In this document: positions 1 through 8,756 of the stretch, piece after piece
Layout of the letters: each line of letters opens with the position of its first letter
How positions within the stretch are numbered: position 1 is the first letter of the stretch
Source of the DNA: Halovenus salina
Lineage (GTDB): Archaea > Halobacteriota > Halobacteria > Halobacteriales > Haloarculaceae
DNA length: 64,000 nt
Reading direction: 5' to 3'
NCBI RefSeq assembly: GCF_026410925.1
Contig: NZ_CP112972.1
Location: forward strand, 1,984,001 to 2,048,000
Notes under the pieces: model-generated
Databases searched by the model: none
Seen by the model: only the letters and a program-made list of their open reading frames with translations
What the model was told of the DNA's origin: nothing
Made by a program: the position numbers and the translations under genes

Positions 1-1605
1 GGTCATCTCGCTCTCTCTGGCAGCCTGTGTTCCCCGGTGGATTGTTGCGAGTGCGCGCGGGTCTGTCGCGTCGCCACGTACCAGGAATGTCGTCCGGCGC
101 TCGCGGTCGTCGTCGGACCGGAAGTTCGCCTGGACGTACTGCTGGTTCTGTCGGAACTCGGTCTCGTGAGCAGTCCAGCCCATCGGACCGGGAAGGTCGG
201 TCTGCCAGTCGTCGTCGGTGACGAAACTCTGCTGGAACCCCTGTCTGTCGAGGTCGTCGTAGGTGAGCAGGCCAGCCCCGCCCACGACCAGCGACACGAC
301 GACCACGACGAGAGCGCCGTGGCGGGCGAGCGTGACGCCAGACCCGAGTATCCCGCCGAGCCGGCCGCTCGTCCCGAGTGCCGTCTTGCGTCGATCGATA
401 CCCCGGGATTCGAGTGCTGTGTCGACCCGGACTTTCAGGGCTGGCACCAGCGTCACGAAGACGAACACCGCGGCGAGCACGCCGAGTGTGATGACGAGCC
501 CGAACGCCCGGATGAAGCCGACGGGGTTAGTGATGTTGGCGAGAAAGCCGACGCCCGCGGTCACGGCCACGAGCAGGAAGGCGACCATCACCGACGCGGT
601 CGACCGGCGCATCGCCGGCCGAACCTTGTCGCCGCCGGCCCGCTGTTCGCGGTGGCGCATGAACACGTGTAACCCGAAGTCGATACTCAGCGCCACGATG
701 AGTACGGGACCGACGATACTGGCGAAGCCGGCGGGAATCCCGAGCCATCCCAGGATGCCGAAAAACCAGAGCACCGAGACACAGACGCCCGTGAATCCGA
801 GTATCACGTCAACGATGTCGCGGTAGGCAAACGCTAGGACGGCGACTACGAGCAACAGTGCCGGCGGGACCACCAGGGTGAACACGTCGACAATCTGTTG
901 CTCGCTCCAGTCGGCCTCCGCCACGGCACCCAGCGTGAACAGGGCCGGACGGTCCTCGGCGGCGTCGTACAGCGCCTGCTGTGCTCGTTCGTCGGGCAAC
1001 GGCTCCTGTTGCTGGGTGACGCTCGCGACCGCGAACGTGAACTGTGTGCGCATGCTCTCGGCGGTGACACTGCCGGGGTCGTAGCTCGCTGGCAGATACC
1101 GCCCCGCGACGACCGGGTCGCCCAGTGTCTCCGCAATCGCGGCACGCAATTCGTCGTCGCTTGCCGCTTCGATTGCCGCCCGCTGTTCGCTGACGGAGGC
1201 GTCGTCGCCGGCCAGGTGGGTACCGACCAGCGTCGGCGGTCCCTGAATCCTTGGCCCCGTGAGTTCGGCAGTGACTGTCGCGTTGTCGAGTACCTCTTCC
1301 TGATAGGAAAGCGTCTCGACGAGCGAGGACCGCGAGAGGACGTTCCCCTCCGGTCGGACGTAGACGCTGGAGACGGCAGTCTCCTCGTTGTCGAGGTAGT
1401 GTTTGTCGAGATACTGGAGGCCGTCACCAACCTCGGTCGTGTTGAACACCTCGTCGTCGATGCTCGTCTGGTCGGCCATGTCAAGATTCGCCACGCCTGC
1501 CCCGGCCACGCCGGTCAACAGCAGTGCGACGACGATGACCAGCAGGTCGTGTTTCGCCGTCACGCCGGCGACGCGGTCGGCCAGCCACGCGAACGGTGAC
1601 GACAT
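1..1605 (-). CDS. RND/MMPL-family membrane exporter, C-terminus beyond left edge
   Basis: The frame stays open from an ATG at 1605 to the window edge (535 residues). A transmembrane helix lies near residues 21-40, followed by an extracytoplasmic domain to about 235. A helix bundle (about 242-390) contains the MMPL-type motif SIDFGLHVFMRHRE. Another helix near 435-455 leads into the start of a second external domain. This half-repeat plan (helix, large loop, helix bundle, helix, loop) is that of RND-superfamily transporters and the haloarchaeal MMPL/patched-like proteins, which move lipids or hydrophobic compounds or partner with protein export. The substrate is unknown. The gene is divergent from a Bat-type regulator, with a palindrome between them, so local control by that regulator is plausible. 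Confidence 0.85.
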   Translation of the reverse strand, partial: MSSPFAWLADRVAGVTAKHDLLVIVVALLLTGVAGAGVANLDMADQTSIDDEVFNTTEVGDGLQYLDKHYLDNEETAVSSVYVRPEGNVLSRSSLVETLSYQEEVLDNATVTAELTGPRIQGPPTLVGTHLAGDDASVSEQRAAIEAASDDELRAAIAETLGDPVVAGRYLPASYDPGSVTAESMRTQFTFAVASVTQQQEPLPDERAQQALYDAAEDRPALFTLGAVAEADWSEQQIVDVFTLVVPPALLLVVAVLAFAYRDIVDVILGFTGVCVSVLWFFGILGWLGIPAGFASIVGPVLIVALSIDFGLHVFMRHREQRAGGDKVRPAMRRSTASVMVAFLLVAVTAGVGFLANITNPVGFIRAFGLVITLGVLAAVFVFVTLVPALKVRVDTALESRGIDRRKTALGTSGRLGGILGSGVTLARHGALVVVVVSLVVGGAGLLTYDDLDRQGFQQSFVTDDDWQTDLPGPMGWTAHETEFRQNQQYVQANFRSDDDRERRTTFLVRGDATDPRALATIHRGTQAARESEMT

Positions 1606-1717
1606 CGCTATCGTCCCTCCCCGTGGCCGCGTGTCGTACTTCCCTGTGTATCCGCTTCTGTTGTGCGTTCTCTCATTCCGTACGCTCATGTAGTATGAGA
1701 TATAACTTGCAACTTGT

Positions 1718-1731
1718 ACCAACATGTTGGT
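1718..1731. promoter_or_regulatory. Perfect 14-bp palindrome, candidate operator
   Basis: ACCAACATGTTGGT equals its own reverse complement. It lies between the divergent RND exporter (start 1605) and the HTH regulator (start 1806). An AT-rich TATA-like segment (about 1698-1706) lies beside it on the exporter side. This is a typical position for a dimeric repressor or activator site. Function is inferred from position and symmetry only. Confidence 0.5.
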
Positions 1732-1805
1732 GACACACTCACCGTGTATCGCCCACTCGACTTACAGAAGCGATGTTCAGACAGACGTTTGCCCCGACAG
1801 CGGCC

Positions 1806-2438
1806 ATGATTAGTGCCCGCTTTCGTATCAAGCTCCCAGAGGACCTCTGGGTCGCGGAGCTGTCGACGGCGTACCCACAGACGACGTTTCGGCTGCTGTC
1901 GGGGTACAAACTCGACGGTCGGGCACTCGAACTCGGTGAGGTTCTCGGAGATAACCCCGAAGAGGTAATCGCGGCGATTCGGGACCACCGGTCGATACAC
2001 AGCTACGAGCTCCTCGAATCCGGCCGCGAGCGTGCCCTCGGGAAGTACGAGACCTCGGACACCGGTCTTTACGAGTTCGTCGAGCGCTCTGGGTTCACCA
2101 TCGAGTTTCCGGTCGACGTCGAGGTGGGGTGGTACGCTTTCGACCTGACGGGGACCAGGGAGGAACTCGACAGACTGGAGACGGCACTGGAGACACTCCC
2201 GCGGCCGTACGAACTCGACGCGCTCGTCACCAGAGCCGAGACCGACGCGCTGTTGACCCAGCGCCAGCGCGAGCTGCTCGAAGCCGCCGTCCGTGAGGGG
2301 TATTTCGAGGTACCCCGTGGCTGTACGCTCGCGGAACTGGCCGAGCGCGTCGGTGTCGACAAATCGAGTGCGAGCACGGTACTCCGCCGCGGCGAGGCCC
2401 GTCTCGTGAAGTGGTTTCTCTCTGGACCCGGCCGGTAG
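1806..2438 (+). CDS. Bacterio-opsin-activator-type HTH transcriptional regulator
   Basis: A 210-residue protein. Its C-terminal HTH_10 (Bat-type) domain reads LTQRQRELLEAAVREGYFEV, then a CTLAELAERVGVDKSSASTV-like recognition segment near residues 150-200. The N-terminal part (about 1-140) is the variable sensory region common in these haloarchaeal regulators. The ATG at 1806 is preferred because MISARFRIKLPEDLW begins the conserved region; an upstream in-frame ATG at 1773 would add 11 non-conserved residues. It is divergent from the RND exporter and probably controls it and itself. The effector is unknown. Confidence 0.85.
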   Translation: MISARFRIKLPEDLWVAELSTAYPQTTFRLLSGYKLDGRALELGEVLGDNPEEVIAAIRDHRSIHSYELLESGRERALGKYETSDTGLYEFVERSGFTIEFPVDVEVGWYAFDLTGTREELDRLETALETLPRPYELDALVTRAETDALLTQRQRELLEAAVREGYFEVPRGCTLAELAERVGVDKSSASTVLRRGEARLVKWFLSGPGR

Positions 2439-2536
2439 ACGGTTGGCCAGAAGAGACACACCGCTCTCGCCCGAGCAACGACACAGCGATGTTCCGAGAG
2501 ACATCTTTACCGCGGCGATTCCTCGCTCCCTGGACG

Positions 2537-2617
2537 AGGCCCGGGGACGCCGCCGTACTGACCATCCTGCGTGATGGGAGCGAGCAGACCGTCGAGGCGG
2601 AACTGGTTGCCAGACCA
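2537..2617 (+). pseudogene. PDZ-domain remnant of an HtrA-like protease
   Basis: Conceptual translation gives RPGDAAVLTILRDGSEQTV followed by EAELVARPE. This matches the last strands of an HtrA/DegP-type PDZ domain (typical GDxVxLTVLRDGxEQTVxVxLxxRP). No protease domain or valid start is nearby; upstream in-frame sequence looks unrelated. It is best read as a leftover C-terminus of a deleted trypsin-like protease gene. The fragment is short, so the call is tentative. Confidence 0.4.
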
Positions 2618-2635
2618 GAATGCTCCCGGTCGCCG

Positions 2636-3121
2636 CTAGCGCTCGAACTCGTAGGCCTTGGACCGTGAGCTGTCGTCCTCTTCCAAGAGTTGGTCCAGCT
2701 CGCGCTCGAACTCCTCGTCGCTAATCTCGCCCTCGACGTAGCTCTCCCGTAGCTCCTGTTTGCGGTCTTCTGTCGTCGGCTCGACGCGCTCTGCGGCGTC
2801 GAACTCCCGCAGAATCGGGTACTCGTCTTCAAGGCGCTCGACAACGGTCACAAGCCGGTCGCTGCGGTGTAACGACGTGTTCCGGAGCACCGAGACGACG
2901 GTCGCGACCAGAAAGACCACGGCGAGCAGGCCGAGAACGACCGCGGCGACGAGCCACTCGGCAGCCGCACTGAGCATCTGTAACACGACCACCTCCTCGC
3001 TGGCCGCGACGCCGCCGGCCAGCACCGACAGCGCGTCGAGTACCCCCAGGAGACCGACGCCGACCAACGCGATACCGGTTAGCACGAAGCTGGCGAAGTA
3101 CAGCCAGTGGCGGGAGATCAT
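2636..3121 (-). CDS. SHOCT-domain membrane protein
   Basis: A 161-residue protein starting at MISRHWLYF. Two hydrophobic segments (about residues 6-28 and 45-77) are followed by a cytoplasmic acidic tail. The tail ends in a SHOCT-like motif (ESYVEGEISDEEFERELDQL), a short C-terminal helix pair frequent in haloarchaeal membrane proteins of unknown function. An ATG further upstream (3226) would add a basic, non-membrane leader unlike the family, so 3121 is preferred. No specific role can be assigned. Confidence 0.75.
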   Translation of the reverse strand: MISRHWLYFASFVLTGIALVGVGLLGVLDALSVLAGGVAASEEVVVLQMLSAAAEWLVAAVVLGLLAVVFLVATVVSVLRNTSLHRSDRLVTVVERLEDEYPILREFDAAERVEPTTEDRKQELRESYVEGEISDEEFERELDQLLEEDDSSRSKAYEFER

Positions 3122-3251
3122 ACCGGAGGATACGATAGAGCGGAGATAAAACCTGCTGACTTCTTCCGGCTGCCGACAAAACCGGCTTGAGCGGCCGACA
3201 CTACTAAGACAGTCTGAAACCATCACTCAGTATATCACTTTGGTGGAGCTG

Positions 3252-4541
3252 ATGAGTCTCAGAATTCATACCGACGAACAGGCGGGTACAGAGTTCTGGA
3301 AACACGCCTTCGAGATGTTGATTTCGTCGTATCCGGAGCCGGTGTTTGTCATCGACAGCGAGGGATGCATCACCGGCTGGAACAACGCGATAGCGGAGTT
3401 ACTGGGGTACAGCGCCGAGGAGGTGACCGGCAAACAGGCCTACGATGTCTTCGGCACGGAGGGCGAAGACGAGACCCTCGCCGAGGAGGTACTCCGGAAA
3501 GGAGAGCCGATTCGCGAGACACAGATTCGGACTGCAGAGGACGCCGACGGGAACGCCTTTCACTCCCGGGCGATGGCGATTCCGGTCCCCGACCCCGACG
3601 GCAATGTGGCTGCCGTCGTCGAGGTCATCGCTTCGGTGACCGACCTCATCGAGACCCAACATCAGATGCAACACGTCCAGGAGGAAGTCTCGGAGAACAT
3701 CGAGGCCAGGGTCACGGCGCTGCGCGAACACGCAGACGAGACCCGCAGAGATGCCCGCAAGGCGGTCGACCGCGCCGACGCACAACACGAGCGCATCGAG
3801 GACCTCCGCTCCGAGGTGTCTTCGTTTAGCGCGACCGTCGAGGAAATTGCGTCGAGTACCGACGAGGTCAGCGAGCAGACCGACGCGACGACTGATCTGG
3901 TCGAGTCGACCCAGGAGTCTGCCGAAGCGGCCGAACGTGCGATGGAGAGTGTCTCCTCGGCCATCTCTGTGGTCCAGGAAAACAGCCGCGAACTCCGGAG
4001 TCGCGCGGACGAACTGGACGAAATTGTCGAGGTCGTCCAGGATATCGCCGACCAGACGAATATGCTGGCGCTGAACGCGAACATCGAGGCTGCTCGCGCC
4101 GGCGAGAAAGGCGAGGGATTCGCGGTCGTCGCCGACGAGGTGAAAGGCCTCGCCGAGCAGTCCCGCGAGGAGGTCGCCGAAATCGAGACGATTGCCGCCG
4201 ACATCCGCGAGGACATCGACGAGACACTCGAAAGCGTCACCGACACCCAGGATGAGGTCGGCGAGGCCATCGAGGCTGTCGAGACCGTCGCCGACAACCA
4301 GCTCGAAATCACCGAGATGGTGACGGGGGTCGCTCAGGCGATGGACGAAACCTCACGGGCGACACAGGACCAGGCCGAAAGTGTCGAGAGCGTCGCGGCA
4401 TCGCTCGACGAGGCCGCCGACCGGATGGCCGAGATTGCCGAGGAACTATCGAACGTCAGTGACCACAGCGACCGCCAGGCCGAACTTGTCGAAGAAATCT
4501 TCGAATCTATTGACCGGCTCCAGGAAGATATCGACATTTGA
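3252..4541 (+). CDS. Soluble PAS-containing methyl-accepting chemotaxis transducer
   Basis: A 429-residue protein with no membrane segment. A PAS domain spans about residues 20-135 ([20 protein letters not shown]). A long coiled coil follows, with the conserved signalling hairpin at about 265-300 ([20 protein letters not shown], then [14 protein letters not shown]), the tip that contacts CheA/CheW. Haloarchaeal soluble Htr proteins of this kind sense cytoplasmic signals. A GGTGG ribosome-binding-like sequence just upstream supports the ATG at 3252 over the TTG at 3240. It is paralogous to the transducer at 41464-42828, sharing the PAS phrase YDV(F/I)GTE-EDETLAE. The ligand is unknown. Confidence 0.93.
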   Translation: MSLRIHTDEQAGTEFWKHAFEMLISSYPEPVFVIDSEGCITGWNNAIAELLGYSAEEVTGKQAYDVFGTEGEDETLAEEVLRKGEPIRETQIRTAEDADGNAFHSRAMAIPVPDPDGNVAAVVEVIASVTDLIETQHQMQHVQEEVSENIEARVTALREHADETRRDARKAVDRADAQHERIEDLRSEVSSFSATVEEIASSTDEVSEQTDATTDLVESTQESAEAAERAMESVSSAISVVQENSRELRSRADELDEIVEVVQDIADQTNMLALNANIEAARAGEKGEGFAVVADEVKGLAEQSREEVAEIETIAADIREDIDETLESVTDTQDEVGEAIEAVETVADNQLEITEMVTGVAQAMDETSRATQDQAESVESVAASLDEAADRMAEIAEELSNVSDHSDRQAELVEEIFESIDRLQEDIDI

Positions 4542-4582
4542 GGGGGCCGCTGTGGCGACTTGGCGAGCAGTCAGCCCGCGAC

Positions 4583-6016
4583 TCAGCTCCCGCCGTCGTC
4601 GAACTCGACACCTGTAACCTCGAAGCGAGCGCCCCCTTCTCGTCCGCTCGTCACCGTGACCTCCCACCCGTGTGCCTGGGCGACCTGCTCGACGATGCTC
4701 AGTCCGAACCCGGTGCCAGCATCCGTAGTTGAGTAGCCAGCATCGAACACATCGTCACGCTCGCTTTTCGGAATGCCCGGCCCGTCATCTTCGACGTAGA
4801 ATCCGTCGCCGACCTCGCCAACGGCAACACTCGGGTCGCCGTTGCTGTGTTCGACCGCATTCCCGATTAGATTCTCTAAAAGTGACTCAATTTGGCTTGC
4901 GTCTGCTCGGATAGTCTGATTGGCTCTGTTGTTGAGCGTCGCATTTCCTGTCTCGACATTCTGCCAGCAAGTTTGGGCTGTGTCGTGCAGGTCGATGGGT
5001 TCAGGATCACTGACCGCCCTGCCTTTCTGTGCCACCGCTAGTAAATCGTCGATTAGCGTGAGACTTTGACCCACTGCATTGTCTGCCTTCACAAGGTGAT
5101 CGTTGTCACACTCATTGTGAGCCATCTTTAGGTGGCTTTCAGCAACGGTCAGGGGGGCCTGTAGGTCGTCACTGACAACATTCATAACCGTCTCTAGTCG
5201 CTCGCTCTGACGGGCAAGTTCTTTCTCACGCTCTTTGCGCTCAGTAATGTCGGTAATGAATCCCTCTAGGGCTTCTAACTCCCCATCCTCAGCGTAGATG
5301 CCCCGACCCCGCTCCCACATCCATTTCGTGGTTCCTCCTTTGGTAATAATCCGATAGGTAACCTCGAAGACCCCACGCTCTGAGAGCCCGTCTTGAACGG
5401 CTTCCCACATCGTCTCCCTGTCTTCTGGATGGATAATCTCCTCACCCCACAATACCTCGTTGCCTTCGAGCGTGTCGGAACTGTACCCTGTGAGGCGCTC
5501 CACTTCGCCTTCAACGGTCTCCATCGGCCACTGCTGTTTGTTTTTGCAACGGTAGACCATGCCTGGGAGATTGCCAATGAGTGTTTCGAGCCGCCGCGTC
5601 CGTTCTCGCACCAGTTGCTTCGTCCGGCACGCGTCGACAGCATTCTGTATCCTATTTGCGAGTAGTTCGTACTGTTCTGCCTTTGATCCCTTTTGGAGAT
5701 AGTCGGTAACTCCCGCCGAGATCGCCTCGCTGGCGATTTCCTCTGAGCCCTTGCCGGTGAACAAAATGAATGGAAGATCTGGGTGCTCCTTGCGGACAGC
5801 ATCAAGAAACTGAACCCCGGTCTGTCCGGGCATATTGTAGTCTGAAACAATGCAGTCGTAGCCGTCTTGGCCGAGACGGTCCAATCCCTCGTTAGCACTG
5901 GTCGCCGTCTCGACTGTGATTCTGCTGTCTTCCTGTTTGAGAAAGGAGCTGGTCAGGTCTGCAAACTCGGCTTCATCGTCGACGTGGAGGACACGAATCT
6001 CGGTGCCGGTGCCCAT
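4583..6016 (-). CDS. Receiver-PAS-histidine-kinase-like protein lacking the H-box His
   Basis: A 477-residue protein. An N-terminal receiver domain (1-130) carries phospho-acceptor Asp59 in VSDYNMPG. A PAS domain spans about 145-262. A dimerisation helix spans about 270-330, and a HATPase_c domain 370-470 has an intact N-box (NLIGNAVEH) and G-boxes (DDGPGIP, GTGFGLSIV). The H-box reads VVSDDLQAPL, with Asp283 where VVSHDLRNPL normally has the phosphorylated His. Autophosphorylation by the usual route should therefore be impossible. It may act as an ATP-binding scaffold, a phosphatase, or through its receiver domain. Codon use is visibly more AT-rich than in its neighbours, suggesting transfer. 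Confidence 0.9.
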   Translation of the reverse strand: MGTGTEIRVLHVDDEAEFADLTSSFLKQEDSRITVETATSANEGLDRLGQDGYDCIVSDYNMPGQTGVQFLDAVRKEHPDLPFILFTGKGSEEIASEAISAGVTDYLQKGSKAEQYELLANRIQNAVDACRTKQLVRERTRRLETLIGNLPGMVYRCKNKQQWPMETVEGEVERLTGYSSDTLEGNEVLWGEEIIHPEDRETMWEAVQDGLSERGVFEVTYRIITKGGTTKWMWERGRGIYAEDGELEALEGFITDITERKEREKELARQSERLETVMNVVSDDLQAPLTVAESHLKMAHNECDNDHLVKADNAVGQSLTLIDDLLAVAQKGRAVSDPEPIDLHDTAQTCWQNVETGNATLNNRANQTIRADASQIESLLENLIGNAVEHSNGDPSVAVGEVGDGFYVEDDGPGIPKSERDDVFDAGYSTTDAGTGFGLSIVEQVAQAHGWEVTVTSGREGGARFEVTGVEFDDGGS

Positions 6017-6188
6017 TATGTTTACATTAGGTTCAAATAACTAATAGTTGACTGGGCAATAGAACGGAAAACCAGAGCGAAGTACCACTCTAACCCAGCG
6101 AGAGAATTCCGTCGCGCACGACGTAGCGAATGTGGTTGTGTAGTCTTCTTACACCGACTGCGAAACGCTTAATGGTGAAATCCTGGGC

Positions 6189-7487
6189 CTAACGGTGGTC
6201 GTAGACGCGCTGGACCTTGCCGACCTCGGTGCGAGCGATTGCGCCGGGGTCGACAATCTCCAGCGAGTCGGGAGTGAAGGCCAACACCGAGTCGAGTCGG
6301 TCAGCAACGACCTCTTGGAGCTGGTCTTTGCCGCGCTCGGCGTCCTCTGCCTGCTCGACGGTCAGCTCAATGACGTCGAGGTTGTCCTGTTCGTAGAGGT
6401 CGATGCGGTAGTGGGGAGCCACGTCGTCGATTTCGAGGATAGTGTCCTCAATCTGGCTCGGGTAGAGGTTGATACCGCGGACGATGAGCAGGTCGTCGGA
6501 GCGTCCAGTGACGTTGTCCATCCGGACCATCGTCCGACCACACTCACACTCCTCGTAGTTCAGCGAGGTCATGTCGCCGGTCCGGTAGCGCAACACTGGC
6601 AGGGCGTCCTTGTTGAGCGTCGTCAACACCAGCTCGCCCTCCTCGCCTTCCTCGACTGGCTCGCCAGTCGCGGGGTCGACGACCTCGGGGTAGAAGCGGT
6701 CCTCCCAGACGTGGAGGCCGTCCTGTGCCTCGTGGCACTCGATGGAGACGCCGGGCCCGACGATTTCGGAGAGCCCGTAGAGATCGATACCGTTCACGTC
6801 GAGGCGGCGCTCGATCTCCTCGCGCATCGGGTCGGTACATGGTTCGGCCCCGAAGATGACTGTCGAGACCGGGAGGTCCCTGGGGTCGATGCCCTGTTCC
6901 TCGGCGTGTTCTGCGATATACAGTGAGTAGGAGGGCGTACACGCCAGCGCGTCGCTCCCGAGGTCGGTCATCATCTCCAGTTGCTTCTCGGTGTCGCCGC
7001 CGCCGATGGGGAGCAGTGCCGCACCCAGGGTCTCGGCTCCCTGCTGGAGGCCAGCACCGCCGGTGAACAGCCCGTAGCCGTAGGCGTTCTGAACGAGGTC
7101 GTCCTCGGTGACACCCGCTGCCGCGAGCGAGCGTGCCATCGCCTCCTTCCAGACGTCGAGGTCGTCCTCGGTGTAGGCAACGATTTTGGGCTTGCCTGTG
7201 GTGCCAGAGGAGGCGTGAATCCGGCGCACCTCGGAGTGGTCGACGGCAAAGAGTCCGTCTGGATACTCGTCGCGGAAGTCCTCTTTCGTGGTCGTCGGCA
7301 GCTTCGTGATATCCTCGATGGTCTCGATATCGGCGGGACCGACGCCCATCTCGTCCATCTGCTCGCGATAGAAGGGGACGTTCTCGTAGGCGTTGCGCAC
7401 CGTTTCCCGGAGGCGCTCGTTTTGACGCTCGCGAATCTCCGACCGGTCTGCCGCCTCTATCTCGTTGTAGGGCATGTTGTACATCAT
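6189..7487 (-). CDS. paaK: Phenylacetate-CoA-ligase-family adenylate-forming enzyme
   Basis: A 432-residue acyl-CoA ligase of the ANL superfamily. It has the P-loop-like motif HASSGTTGKPKIVAYT, the mid-domain motif YGLSEIVGPG and the RYRTGD segment. The C-terminal lid (about 330-432) includes DDLLIVRGINLYPSQIE, diagnostic of the PaaK subfamily. It would activate an aryl or acyl acid to its CoA thioester with ATP. The start is one of the clustered Met codons at 7487, 7484 or 7475. It lies last in an operon-like series with a complete Liv-type ABC importer, suggesting uptake followed by activation of an aromatic or branched acid. The exact acid is not shown by sequence. Confidence 0.85.
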   Translation of the reverse strand: MMYNMPYNEIEAADRSEIRERQNERLRETVRNAYENVPFYREQMDEMGVGPADIETIEDITKLPTTTKEDFRDEYPDGLFAVDHSEVRRIHASSGTTGKPKIVAYTEDDLDVWKEAMARSLAAAGVTEDDLVQNAYGYGLFTGGAGLQQGAETLGAALLPIGGGDTEKQLEMMTDLGSDALACTPSYSLYIAEHAEEQGIDPRDLPVSTVIFGAEPCTDPMREEIERRLDVNGIDLYGLSEIVGPGVSIECHEAQDGLHVWEDRFYPEVVDPATGEPVEEGEEGELVLTTLNKDALPVLRYRTGDMTSLNYEECECGRTMVRMDNVTGRSDDLLIVRGINLYPSQIEDTILEIDDVAPHYRIDLYEQDNLDVIELTVEQAEDAERGKDQLQEVVADRLDSVLAFTPDSLEIVDPGAIARTEVGKVQRVYDHR

Positions 7488-7553
7488 ACTCTTGCACAAA
7501 CCTAAAAAACAATTGTGATAGATTGGTGGTAACACACCTCGACGGCACAGGTG

Positions 7554-8030
7554 TCAGGGGTCGTCTGCGGTCGTCAGTCGGGTCCCGTCGACGTAGAGGT
7601 CGTCGGCGGGTGGTCGCCCCTCGGCGTAGTCGTCGTGGTACTCCATCAGCTGAAACAGCGTTCCGGTGGGGTTGGCCGGCGAGAGAAACGCCTCCGTCCA
7701 GCCCGAGAACTCCGCGTAGTCGACGACATCGATATCTGCGGCTTCGAGCGCCTCGATGACAGCGTCGATATCGGCGACCTCTAGGGTGACGTGGTGCAGC
7801 CCCGGCCCGTACTCGTCGAGGAAATCGGTGAGGAACGTCTCCTCGGCTTCGGGGGCGATGAGTTCGAGCCGCGAGGCGTCGCGGCCGAAGTCGTACTGCG
7901 CCCACCGGAACCGCCCCTTGACGGAGTCCTCCGTCAGCTTTCGACAGCCAAGCGCGAACAGCACGGGCTCGGCGTTCTCGATTGCCTCGACGGCGATGCC
8001 CGTATGGTCGACCCGAATTGGTGTCTCCAT
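7554..8030 (-). CDS. VOC/glyoxalase-fold protein, methylmalonyl-CoA-epimerase-like
   Basis: A 158-residue vicinal-oxygen-chelate protein with two beta-alpha-beta-beta-beta modules. Likely metal ligands are His9 (RVDHTGIAV), Glu in RLELIAPE, His in GLHHVTLEV and Glu in TLFQLMEY, a pattern typical of methylmalonyl-CoA epimerases. It sits between the CoA ligase and the ABC importer genes and starts 3 bases after the livF stop, so it is probably co-transcribed. A role acting on a CoA thioester made from the imported substrate is inferred. Other VOC enzymes (lyases, dioxygenases) cannot be excluded. Confidence 0.75.
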   Translation of the reverse strand: METPIRVDHTGIAVEAIENAEPVLFALGCRKLTEDSVKGRFRWAQYDFGRDASRLELIAPEAEETFLTDFLDEYGPGLHHVTLEVADIDAVIEALEAADIDVVDYAEFSGWTEAFLSPANPTGTLFQLMEYHDDYAEGRPPADDLYVDGTRLTTADDP

Positions 8031-8033
8031 GGC

Positions 8034-8756
8034 TCAGACGCTAACTCCCAGGTGGCGGTCGAGTATCTGCCGGTTCGATTCGAGCTCTTCGGAGGTCCCC
8101 TCCCAGACGATGCGTCCCTGGTCGATGACGTAGTTCCGGTCCGCGAGTTCGAGACCGACGTGGACGTTCTGTTCGACGAGCAACACCGAGATACCGCGCT
8201 CGTTGACCTCCTCGACGATGTCCATCACGTCCTGGACGATATAGGGCGCGAGCCCCTCTGTCGGTTCATCGAGCAAGATGAGGTCGGCCCCCGCGACCAG
8301 TGCCCGCGCGATGGCGAGCATCTGCTGTTCGCCTCCTGACAGCGAGGAGCCGGGGTTACCCGTCCGCTCGGCGAGGTTTTCGAACATGTCGAGCGCCTCC
8401 TGGACAGATACCGAGTGGGCCGACTCACTCTCTGTGCCGCCGAACTCGGCCAGCCGGAGGTTCTCCATCACCGACAGTTCGGGGAATATCTGACGTTCTT
8501 CGGGGACCAGCGAGATACCCCGTTTTGCGGTCTCTGTCGGGTCGAACGCGGAGATGTCCTCGCCGCGGTAGGTGACCGTCCCCGCGGTCGGCGTGAGGAT
8601 GCCGTTTATTGTCCGCAGGGTCGTCGTCTTGCCGGCACCGTTGCGGCCGACAAGCGAGACAACCTCGCCCTCCTCGACCGACAGCGAGAGGTCACGGAGG
8701 ACCTGGGTCTCGCCGTAGCCGGCGTCGACGCCGTCGACCGACAACACCTGGCTCAT
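8034..8756 (-). CDS. livF: Branched-chain-type ABC importer ATPase (LivF)
   Basis: A 240-residue ATP-binding subunit. Walker A is GRNGAGKTTTLR, the signature SLSGGEQQ, and Walker B LILLDEPTEG, followed by the switch His region LLVEQNVHVGLEL typical of LivF. It energises uptake through the fused LivHM permease at the cytoplasmic face. The start codon overlaps the livG stop by 4 bases, showing translational coupling. With livG, livHM and the receptor it forms a full hydrophobic-amino-acid-uptake (HAAT) family transporter. Confidence 0.93.
   Translation of the reverse strand: MSQVLSVDGVDAGYGETQVLRDLSLSVEEGEVVSLVGRNGAGKTTTLRTINGILTPTAGTVTYRGEDISAFDPTETAKRGISLVPEERQIFPELSVMENLRLAEFGGTESESAHSVSVQEALDMFENLAERTGNPGSSLSGGEQQMLAIARALVAGADLILLDEPTEGLAPYIVQDVMDIVEEVNERGISVLLVEQNVHVGLELADRNYVIDQGRIVWEGTSEELESNRQILDRHLGVSV

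Noticed and set aside
846-1599. Long frames on both strands overlapping the RND exporter
   Set aside because: Shadows of the exporter; products rich in Arg/Ser or lacking membrane helices.
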